Origin: Pedobacter ginsengisoli
Lineage (GTDB): Bacteria; Bacteroidota; Bacteroidia; Sphingobacteriales; Sphingobacteriaceae
DNA: 64,000 nt
Direction: 5' to 3'
Assembly: GCF_030244015.1 (NCBI RefSeq)
Contig: NZ_JASSYX010000001.1
Span: 930,001-994,000 of the forward strand
The notes under the pieces are model-generated. The model searched no databases, was not told the DNA's origin, and worked only from the letters and a program-made list of their open reading frames with translations. This document shows, piece by piece, positions 50,528 to 57,743 of this stretch (position 1 is its first letter; each line of letters starts with the position of its first letter). The position numbers and the translations under genes were made by a program.

Positions 50528-52315
50528 ATGAAAAATTTTAAGGTTCAATCCTATATTGGAGCGGCTGCACTTTTCATGGTTATTCTGGCTTCATCTTGTA
50601 ATAAAGATTTTGACAAGGTGATTCCGGAAGCACCGGAGAATAGTGCCAATGTGGATTTTAAGGTGCCAAAGGTACTTTTTATTATTGCTGATGGTGCCCG
50701 GGGCTCATCTGTAAGGGATGCTGCTACGGATAATATTAAAGGACTGCTGAGTAATGCGATCTACTCCTGGAACTCTCTGGGGGATGTTGCAGAGAATAAT
50801 GCGACAAACTGGGCCGATATGATGACCGGGGTGAAGAAAGAAAAGCACAATGTGCTAACTGAGGATTTCGCCGGCAGTAAGCTTGCTGATTACCCGGTCA
50901 TATTTAAACGCATGAAGGTGATCAATCCAAAGCTTCGCATCGCGTCTTTCGCGACGTCGGCTGGTTTTAAAAATAACCTGACTGAAGGAACAGATGTGTC
51001 TGAGCTGGTGGCTGACGATGAGTCGCTGAAGAGCAGAATGGTGCAGTTCCTCCAAACTGATACGGCATCTATTGTGGTAGGTGAATTTTCGGCGATACAG
51101 AAAGCAGGAATGGCCGTTGGTTTTGACAATAAATTTGCGGATTACAAAGCTGCTATTGTTGATTTTGATAAAAGAGTGGGAGACCTGGTTGCTGCGGTAA
51201 AAGGAAGGCCTACTTATAATAAAGAAAACTGGTTAATTATTGTGACTTCCAATAGGGGCGGTGCTTTTACGCTTCCTCCTGCTGAAGATGACAAGACGCT
51301 TTTCAGCAATACGAATGCCAACACCTTTACTATATTTCATAGCGAGCGGTTCAAGCCGACATTTATAGGTAAACCATTTTTAGGTAATACTTTTACCGGG
51401 AAAGCTATCAGGTTCTTAGGTGATCCTGAGAAAACCCAGGGTTTTGTAACTCAGTCATTGTCCTCGAATTATAACTTTGGTGAGGATGACTTTACAGTTT
51501 CTGTGAAAATCAAGAAAGGATCGCCGAAGGATACTGGTGGTGGTAAATATTGGTACGAGTGGCCATCTATTCTGGGTAAAAGAAATAATGTTGGATGGGG
51601 TGGAAGTTCACCGAACCCAGGATGGGATATCTGCTTGTTTTATAACCGCTGGAGGCTGATGGAGCAGGGAGGAGCGGATAACCAAAATGGTGAAGAGATC
51701 GCCGGCCTTGACTTTTCAGGTGATACCTGGCATGACCTGACTTTTGTTGTAGAGAAAAAGACAGACGGCAAACGTTATGTCCGCTTGTATACTGATGGTG
51801 TGAAAGGCATTACTCCTGCGGGAAGTGGTGAGAACAATAACATCAGCAAGGATGACAGAGCGCTGGCTGGAAAACCGAATTTTGATAATGATGCGCCAAT
51901 GCGGGTAGGATTTCAGCAAGGGGAGATCAACGGAGGTAAAGGTTATATCAATGTTCAGCTTGCTGAGCTAAGAATCTGGAGAAAAGCACTTGCAGAAAAT
52001 GTTATTAAGCAGTATGCGTGTGAGCCGTTTATCGATTCAAGTCATCCGGATTGGAATTTGCTGGTGGGTTACTGGCCTATGAATGAAGGTACTGGTGACA
52101 TTTTAAAAGATCAAAGTGTTATGGCTGCTGATTTTACCTTGCAGGGAACCCGTAACTGGGAGCAGTTCAGCGACTTGATTTGCTCGCCAAGCAACACCAA
52201 TTTGGGAACATTGGTTCCTAAGAATTCAGATATTCCGACTCAAATGCTTAGCTGGTTCAATATTGCGCGCCAGGAAATCTGGGGTCTGGATGGAAGGGTT
52301 TGGATCTCAAATTAA
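50528..52315 (+). CDS. Lipoprotein with degenerate phosphodiesterase domain and LamG domain
   Basis: From the ATG at 50528 the 595-residue protein has a lipoprotein signal (Cys24 in ILASSCNKDF). About 45-290 looks like the alkaline phosphatase/type I phosphodiesterase fold: KVLFIIADGARGSS with the first metal Asp, and NNATNWADMMTG with the nucleophile Thr. But the middle metal site reads SAIQKAGMAVG and the DHG site reads TSNRGG, so several metal ligands are missing. About 300-590 is a LamG/concanavalin-like (DUF4983-type) domain with WHDLTFVVEKKTDGKRYVRL and VGYWPMNEGTGDIL. It probably binds and does not cleave. ATGs at 50474 and 50507 are in frame; the clean signal peptide favours 50528. 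Confidence 0.75.
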   Translation: MKNFKVQSYIGAAALFMVILASSCNKDFDKVIPEAPENSANVDFKVPKVLFIIADGARGSSVRDAATDNIKGLLSNAIYSWNSLGDVAENNATNWADMMTGVKKEKHNVLTEDFAGSKLADYPVIFKRMKVINPKLRIASFATSAGFKNNLTEGTDVSELVADDESLKSRMVQFLQTDTASIVVGEFSAIQKAGMAVGFDNKFADYKAAIVDFDKRVGDLVAAVKGRPTYNKENWLIIVTSNRGGAFTLPPAEDDKTLFSNTNANTFTIFHSERFKPTFIGKPFLGNTFTGKAIRFLGDPEKTQGFVTQSLSSNYNFGEDDFTVSVKIKKGSPKDTGGGKYWYEWPSILGKRNNVGWGGSSPNPGWDICLFYNRWRLMEQGGADNQNGEEIAGLDFSGDTWHDLTFVVEKKTDGKRYVRLYTDGVKGITPAGSGENNNISKDDRALAGKPNFDNDAPMRVGFQQGEINGGKGYINVQLAELRIWRKALAENVIKQYACEPFIDSSHPDWNLLVGYWPMNEGTGDILKDQSVMAADFTLQGTRNWEQFSDLICSPSNTNLGTLVPKNSDIPTQMLSWFNIARQEIWGLDGRVWISN

Positions 52316-52327
52316 AAATTAACATAT

Positions 52328-52353
52328 AAGTGCCTGCAACAGAGCAGGTACTT
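52328..52353 (+). terminator. Hairpin between the LamG and DUF1735 genes (possible attenuator)
   Basis: AAGTGCCTGC (52328-52337) pairs with GCAGGTACTT (52344-52353) with one G-T pair, around the 6-base loop AACAGA. ACATGTTTTT follows. Lying inside a long gene run, it would give partial termination and lower expression of the downstream lipoproteins. Confidence 0.45.
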
Positions 52354-52392
52354 ACATGTTTTTATGAATGGTTATTTAAAAACTACTGCAAA

Positions 52393-53856
52393 ATGAAAAA
52401 AATATTTACTTATTCGTCGTTATGCCTTCTGGCAATGATGACTATATTGACCACATCATGTAAAAGGGAAGACCTGGCTGATGTGATCACCCTTCAGGAT
52501 GGCGATAAGGTCGCTCTTTCCCTGGTGGACAAGATAGAGGTTGCTGGCGGGACAAACAACTATACACTTGACAATAGTGAAATGGTGATCCCGGTAACAA
52601 TAGCCTTTGATGGCGCAAGTACTAAGGCATTTACGGTACAATTGCTCGGTAATACCGATACGGTTGCTACATTGGTAGCTAATGGAGCTTTGCCTCCTGG
52701 TACACTTCCGTTTGTCCCTGGATCTTTTTCTATTCCGCCTACAATTAACATTGCTTATGGCGTTAAAAGCGTTTCTTTTAATTTACAGGTCAACCGTACT
52801 TTTTTAGAGAAAAATTATGGGGCTGACCTGGCTTTTGTTGTGAAAATGGCAGGCGCGGCAAAAGGAAATACTGTGATTACGGGCAAAGCTACAACCATTG
52901 TGGTAGTTAAGACCGGGGCAATCATGACGCCTACGGATGTACACTATATTACTTTTGCATCGCCGAACAGTGTATTAAACTTGCCGATTCCAGGTGATAA
53001 ACCTGGTTTTGTTGTGGGATCTCAGGATTTGAATGTTCCGCTTGATCTGGCGCTTTCAGGAATAGCTGGTGGCCTTTTTACTGTTGATGTCGCTAGAAGT
53101 AATGAAATTGTAGAGGCTGCGATACAGGCTGGAACATTGACCGATGCAGTTCCATTGCGGATAGATCAATATGAGGTTACAAGTGGAAAAGGAGTTTTTG
53201 AAGCAGGAAAAAATTCATCGAGGATTAATCTTGCGATCAAAACAAGTGCAGTAATATTCGCAGCACCGAATAAGAAACTTGCAATGGGACTGGTATTGAA
53301 AGACCCAACAAAGTTTCAGCTGGGTAAATCAAATACCACAATGCTTGTGACCATTGATCCTAATTATTACAAAAGAACGCCTTTTAACGGTACACCTTTT
53401 GTCATCAAAGGAACAGTAGGGGTAGCTTCTGATTTTATCCCGGCTTCAAATTATGACTTTGGTGGTGAGGGTGTGGCTTACCACGACAACGGAGGACGAG
53501 ATGGCGGACAATTCAGAAGACCTGATCAGGTAGATATTGCTGATAATAATATTACTATTGGCTGGACCGGCTCAAATGAATGGTTAAGTTATACTGTTAA
53601 TGTAGAAGAAGATGGGGTGTATGAAATGAACGCTATATTCGGTGCACCTGATCCAAATTTCACATATTCTGTTTTCTCCTGGATCAACAATATAACGGGG
53701 GGAACTTTGGTAGCTGCAAAAACGCCGGGAGGATATGGCGATCAGCAACCGAATTTATCAACAGTTACGTTGAAGAAAGGCCAGCAGGTAATCAAAATGT
53801 ATTTTGACAATGCCAGGTATGATTTCAGAGGTTTCATCTTTACCAGAAAAAATTAA
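52393..53856 (+). CDS. DUF1735-like lipoprotein with C-terminal CBM6-like module
   Basis: From the ATG at 52393 the 487-residue protein has a lipoprotein signal (Cys23 in LTTSCKRED). Two beta-sandwich domains of the DUF1735/BT_3987-N type follow, at about 40-160 and 170-330 (for example TVQLLGNTDTVATLV and GLFTVDVARSNEIV). The last 145 residues resemble a family 6 carbohydrate-binding module: FGGEGVAYHDNGGRDGGQFR, GWTGSNEWLSYTVNVEEDG and VIKMYFDNARYDFRGF. An earlier in-frame start at 52330 lies within the hairpin region and is not used. The C-terminus suggests glycan binding. Confidence 0.8.
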   Translation: MKKIFTYSSLCLLAMMTILTTSCKREDLADVITLQDGDKVALSLVDKIEVAGGTNNYTLDNSEMVIPVTIAFDGASTKAFTVQLLGNTDTVATLVANGALPPGTLPFVPGSFSIPPTINIAYGVKSVSFNLQVNRTFLEKNYGADLAFVVKMAGAAKGNTVITGKATTIVVVKTGAIMTPTDVHYITFASPNSVLNLPIPGDKPGFVVGSQDLNVPLDLALSGIAGGLFTVDVARSNEIVEAAIQAGTLTDAVPLRIDQYEVTSGKGVFEAGKNSSRINLAIKTSAVIFAAPNKKLAMGLVLKDPTKFQLGKSNTTMLVTIDPNYYKRTPFNGTPFVIKGTVGVASDFIPASNYDFGGEGVAYHDNGGRDGGQFRRPDQVDIADNNITIGWTGSNEWLSYTVNVEEDGVYEMNAIFGAPDPNFTYSVFSWINNITGGTLVAAKTPGGYGDQQPNLSTVTLKKGQQVIKMYFDNARYDFRGFIFTRKN

Positions 53857-53887
53857 AAAATAATATAGACAACTAAAAAATAAGGCT

Positions 53888-54919
53888 ATGAACAGATTAA
53901 TTAAGCCAATATCATTCCTAATTGTTGCGCTCACAATAGCATCTTGTTCGAAAAATAAAGGAGGGGTAGAGGTTATTGATGAAGACGGACCGAGACCTTT
54001 TGTTGATTATCAGATAGTAGATGGAGACGACCCGTTCACCTTCGATTTTAAAAACAAATCGACAAATTTTAAGTCATTGCAATGGAGATTTGGAGATGAC
54101 AGCGTTGCAACTGAGGACTCACCTAAGCACGTTTATTTGACGACAGGTGTCTTCGAAGTTAACCTGACGGCTCTGGGAGAGACGGGTACCAGTGCTAAAA
54201 AATTGGTTAAAATCAATATCCGTCCTGACGATGTTGTGGCGATAACTGCTGTGAAGACTGGGGTACCTAATGAGATTAAATTTGTTGCGGAGCCTAAAAA
54301 AGGACTGGTGATCCAATCAATAGAGTGGAGCTTTAACGAGGTTAGCCCTGCTGTTAAATCTACTGAACTGTCGCCAACCAGAACTTATGCTGCAGGATCT
54401 TTTAATAGTTTTTCTGTTAAAGTTACCTCTAGCAAGGGCTCTGTGATCAACTTTTCTAAGTTTGTAACACCTGAGGGAGTTGCGGAAAACATCACCTCCA
54501 GCGCTATCTTTACGCCTTCTTCAAACAACTCAAACACCAATGAGAATGCGGTTAAGATACTTGATGGTAAAGTTGATACCAAAGTTTATCTGGGAGGTGT
54601 TGCGCTTCCGCTTACATTCAAATTTGCCTACCCTTCACCTCAGACGGTTAAAATTTATGCGATAGGTAATGCAAATGATTCTGAATCGAGGGATCCAAAA
54701 GTATGGACTTTGGAAGGCTCGAATGACGAAACAAACTGGACAATTGTAGATTCGCAAAATTTAACTACCAGTCTTTACGCAAGGGCCGGGAATAAATATA
54801 AGCAAATGCATTATTTCGCCGTTGCGAATCCTCAGCCTTTTGCTTTCTACAGGTGGAGAATTACTGCTATGTGGACCAGTACCAATTTCCAGGTGTCAGA
54901 GTTCCAGTTATTCAGATAG
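53888..54919 (+). CDS. PKD-domain lipoprotein with F5/8 type C-like domain (copy 1)
   Basis: The 343-residue protein has a lipoprotein signal (Cys20 in LTIASCSKNKGG) and a PKD domain at about 35-110 whose core is VDGDDPFTFDFKNKSTN and QWRFGDDSVATEDSP. A second, weaker PKD-like domain (about 115-200) and a C-terminal discoidin-like domain (about 205-343) with DPKVWTLEGSNDETNWTIVDSQ follow. It is one of three tandem paralogues (with 55300 and 56536) and the last gene before a strong terminator. Confidence 0.83.
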   Translation: MNRLIKPISFLIVALTIASCSKNKGGVEVIDEDGPRPFVDYQIVDGDDPFTFDFKNKSTNFKSLQWRFGDDSVATEDSPKHVYLTTGVFEVNLTALGETGTSAKKLVKINIRPDDVVAITAVKTGVPNEIKFVAEPKKGLVIQSIEWSFNEVSPAVKSTELSPTRTYAAGSFNSFSVKVTSSKGSVINFSKFVTPEGVAENITSSAIFTPSSNNSNTNENAVKILDGKVDTKVYLGGVALPLTFKFAYPSPQTVKIYAIGNANDSESRDPKVWTLEGSNDETNWTIVDSQNLTTSLYARAGNKYKQMHYFAVANPQPFAFYRWRITAMWTSTNFQVSEFQLFR

Positions 54920-54940
54920 TACTTTTACTTTAATAAACAA

Positions 54941-54976
54941 AAAAAAGATGGCCCCATTAGGGGCCATCTTTTTTTT
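54941..54976. terminator. Strong bidirectional-type intrinsic terminator
   Basis: GATGGCCCC (54947-54955) pairs perfectly with GGGGCCATC (54960-54968) around the loop ATTA. Six A precede and eight T follow the stem. It ends the long transcript that begins with the first susC-like gene. Confidence 0.93.
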
Positions 54977-55094
54977 GTTTTATAACCAAGCGGATCCTGC
55001 GCTTAATTTGAAAAAAAAGGCGCTGCATAGGTTTATAGCCTATGGTCCTAGTCTGTTGAGTAATTTTTGTGATACATATTGGGATAAGAGGTAA

Positions 55095-55131
55095 CATTAA
55101 GCATACAAATTTCAGATAGGAATGCTTAATG
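55095..55131. repeat. 10-bp inverted repeat
   Basis: CATTAAGCAT (55095-55104) is perfectly inverted as ATGCTTAATG (55122-55131) with a 17-base loop. There is no T-run. It could be a protein-binding site or mRNA structure upstream of the PKD gene at 55300. Confidence 0.5.
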
Positions 55132-55299
55132 CCTTACTTTGCAAGGCTCTTAAATCGATTTTGCTGATGTTTCAGAGACGTTTTGAGAGTCACGACAAAT
55201 ATTATTAATAGGGATATTTCACCAAAGCAGGTGATGATATAATATTTGTAGCATAATATGTTTTAATCAATTACAACGCAAATATAAATCAACAAATTA

Positions 55300-56349
55300 A
55301 TGAAAAAATTATTTAGACCGTTACTGTATCTTTTTTTGGCTGCCTCAATGGTTTCCTGCTCCAATTCTGATGATGTGATTGAGGAGCAGATCGTGGATGG
55401 CAAAAGGCCATTGGTAAAATATGAAATTGTACCCGGTGATGATCCCTTTACTTTCAAGTTCGAGAACACTTCAGAGAATTATAAGAAACTGGAATGGAGA
55501 TTCGGAGATGACAGCTTGAGTACGGATGTATCCCCGGAACATGTTTATCTGGCTACTGGAAGGTATGAAGTGAATCTTACTGCCATTTCTGAAACTGGTG
55601 CTACCGCAAGAAAGCTATTGGTTATTGACATTAAACCTGACGATGTAGTGAAAATCAATGCTGTGAAAACTGGCATAGAAAATCAGGTTAAATTTAATTT
55701 AGAGCCTTTGGCCGATATAAGTTCAGTTGAGTGGACATTTGGTCCGGAGAACATTTCTGTTGATCCGTCGCCGCTTATGACCTATGGAGTCGGTACCCTG
55801 AATCCATTTAAGTTAAAAATGACCACTAAAAAAGGATCTGTTGTAGAGCTGGAGAAATTCGGGACAACTGAAGGAATAGTAACCAACGTGACCAATTTAG
55901 TTACTTCTCAGGTGTCAAAGGATAACGGGGGTGGGCCGAATGCCAATGAAGGTTCTTTAAAAATCATTGATAATAATGTCGAAACCAAGCTTTACCTGCC
56001 GGGATGGGGTGGCTCCTGGTGGATGCAGTTTCAGTTCCCTTCAGAAACGACTATCAAATATTACGGCATAGGCAATGGCAACGATTCTCCTGACAGGGAT
56101 CCAAAAAACTGGACACTGGAAGGCTCAAATGATGGAATTAACTGGACCGTAGTTGACACCCGCGCCCAGGCTAAGAACTTTTATGATCAGATGTCTGACC
56201 GGGGTGCGACAAATGACGATGGAAGGTATAAGAAAATGTTTTATTTTGCTGTCACAAATCCTCAGGCTTTTACTTACTACAGGTATAACGTCAGCTCAAA
56301 TTTTGGCAGCGGCGACTTCCAGATTTCAGAATTCAGACTGTACAAGTAA
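55300..56349 (+). CDS. PKD-domain lipoprotein with F5/8 type C-like domain (copy 2)
   Basis: The 349-residue protein is closely similar to its upstream neighbour: lipobox SMVSCSNSDD (Cys20), PKD core VPGDDPFTFKFENTSEN and EWRFGDDSLSTDVSP, a second PKD-like domain, and a C-terminal discoidin-like domain with DPKNWTLEGSNDGINWTVVDTR. The acidic residues after the lipidated Cys resemble surface-export signals. It is separated from copy 1 by a strong terminator, so it has its own promoter. Confidence 0.83.
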   Translation: MKKLFRPLLYLFLAASMVSCSNSDDVIEEQIVDGKRPLVKYEIVPGDDPFTFKFENTSENYKKLEWRFGDDSLSTDVSPEHVYLATGRYEVNLTAISETGATARKLLVIDIKPDDVVKINAVKTGIENQVKFNLEPLADISSVEWTFGPENISVDPSPLMTYGVGTLNPFKLKMTTKKGSVVELEKFGTTEGIVTNVTNLVTSQVSKDNGGGPNANEGSLKIIDNNVETKLYLPGWGGSWWMQFQFPSETTIKYYGIGNGNDSPDRDPKNWTLEGSNDGINWTVVDTRAQAKNFYDQMSDRGATNDDGRYKKMFYFAVTNPQAFTYYRYNVSSNFGSGDFQISEFRLYK

Positions 56350-56398
56350 TATAATTGTTACAGAACAATATGGGACTATTGCTTATATTGTGTTAGTG

Positions 56399-56430
56399 TT
56401 AAACGATGGCATGAAAAAGCCATCGTTTAA
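56399..56430. terminator. 12-bp perfect hairpin between PKD genes
   Basis: TTAAACGATGGC (56399-56410) is perfectly inverted as GCCATCGTTTAA (56419-56430) with loop ATGAAAAA. It lies 50 bases beyond the stop of the second PKD gene. There is no T-run, so it may be a weak terminator or a stability element that lets some transcription reach the third PKD gene. Confidence 0.55.
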
Positions 56431-56535
56431 CATAAGTACAGATTACTTAAACAATAGGGTAAGGATTGCGGGATGGTTTAAATAAGCTGTGCGATTGCTC
56501 TTAAATTAACTAAACCAAATATAAAATTGCCCTTT

Positions 56536-57654
56536 ATGAAAATAGCATTCAGACCATTTCTGGTTTTATTTTGTGCTTGCGGATTTTTAGCGTGCTCAAA
56601 TGATGATGATCTCGTTACAGAACAAGTACAAGATCAGAAAAGACCGACAGTCGATTATGAAATAGTGCCTGGTGAGGATCCGTTTACATTTACATTTCAG
56701 AATAAATCAGCAAATTACAAAACTGTGGAATGGCGTTTTGGAGATGACAGTCTTTCTGTTGAGGAATCTCCGTCGCATGTGTTTTTCAAAGATGGCAAGT
56801 ATGAGGTCACTTTGAAAGCTACTTCTGCCGATGGTTCTACTGCTAAGAAATTGGTTGTGGTGGACATTAAACCGGAGTCGGTGGCTAAAATCCGTGTTGT
56901 TGCCAGTGGTGCTCAGGATGAGCTGAATTTTTCGGCGATTGGAATTAATGGTTCGGAGGTACAATCGGTGATCTGGGATTTCGGCGATGGAACGAATTCA
57001 ACTGCTGTTTCTCCAAATAAAAAATATGCTGTTGGGGAGTTGTTTACAGCAAAGGCGGTCGTAACGACAAAAAAGGGCTCGGTCGCTACAATTGTTAAAG
57101 TTGTGACCAGTAATGGTGTGATCGTTGATGTCACCAACCAGTATTTGCTGAATGTTGGTCCTAAATTCATTGCCTCTGAAAGAGTCGGGAATGGCAGATG
57201 GGGTGTTGTGGCTGACTGGAGGGTAAATGATGCGGTTAAACAACGGGGAAATGGCATGGGCGGATGGGATGAATGGGAAGGTAATAGTATGTCTATGGAA
57301 TCATGGGGTGGCGAACCTGATATTGTTAATGGTAAAATTAGGCAAACTACCTTGCAACCGCTACCTGTAGGGCAGTATTATTATGAGTTGAAGTTTCACG
57401 ATTTTCAAGTTAAAGACCAGCTTTATAATGTGATTTCAAAAGCTGATGATCTTCCTGATGTTGGCAGTGTCACTACTGATCCCGATGTTTTAAGCTACAG
57501 ACAATTAAGCGGGAATGGGCCTTTGCTGAATTACACTGCATTCAAGATTGAGCAGCCTATGAAAGTGACTGTTGGATTTGTGTCTACCTTCCTTCAGTCT
57601 GATCAGAACTTTAAACTGACCACGATAAGAATCTATAAGCAGGTAGTAGAATAG
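56536..57654 (+). CDS. PKD-domain lipoprotein with a different C-terminal domain (copy 3)
   Basis: From the ATG at 56536 the 372-residue protein shares the first part with copies 1 and 2 (lipobox GFLACSNDDD, VPGEDPFTFTFQNKSAN, EWRFGDDSLSVEESP) and has a second PKD domain (VIWDFGDGTNSTAVSP). The last 165 residues are unrelated to the discoidin-like domain of the other two; they contain GGWDEWEGNSMSMESWGGEP and GKIRQTTLQPLPVGQYYYEL, which resembles DUF5013-type domains. A TTG nine bases upstream is not preferred. The gene is followed by a strong terminator. Confidence 0.8.
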   Translation: MKIAFRPFLVLFCACGFLACSNDDDLVTEQVQDQKRPTVDYEIVPGEDPFTFTFQNKSANYKTVEWRFGDDSLSVEESPSHVFFKDGKYEVTLKATSADGSTAKKLVVVDIKPESVAKIRVVASGAQDELNFSAIGINGSEVQSVIWDFGDGTNSTAVSPNKKYAVGELFTAKAVVTTKKGSVATIVKVVTSNGVIVDVTNQYLLNVGPKFIASERVGNGRWGVVADWRVNDAVKQRGNGMGGWDEWEGNSMSMESWGGEPDIVNGKIRQTTLQPLPVGQYYYELKFHDFQVKDQLYNVISKADDLPDVGSVTTDPDVLSYRQLSGNGPLLNYTAFKIEQPMKVTVGFVSTFLQSDQNFKLTTIRIYKQVVE

Positions 57655-57680
57655 TTTTACTATTTTTGAATGACGAATAG

Positions 57681-57710
57681 ACCCAGCTGCCCGAAAGCAG
57701 CTGGGTTTTT
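57681..57710 (+). terminator. Strong intrinsic terminator after the PKD genes
   Basis: ACCCAGCTGC (57681-57690) pairs perfectly with GCAGCTGGGT (57697-57706) around CCGAAA, followed by TTTT. It lies 27 bases after the stop of the third PKD gene and closes the locus. Confidence 0.93.
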
Positions 57711-57743
57711 AATGATCATAAATTTAATCTAACAACCACACAA

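Larger units (their letters stand above)
54920..55299. other. Intergenic region, 380 bases
   Basis: It begins with a strong terminator (54941-54976), then has an inverted repeat at 55095-55131 and a small adjacent hairpin (GCCTT 55131-55135 with AAGGC 55143-55147). The rest is AT-rich leader for the second PKD gene. No coding frame was supported. Confidence 0.7.
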
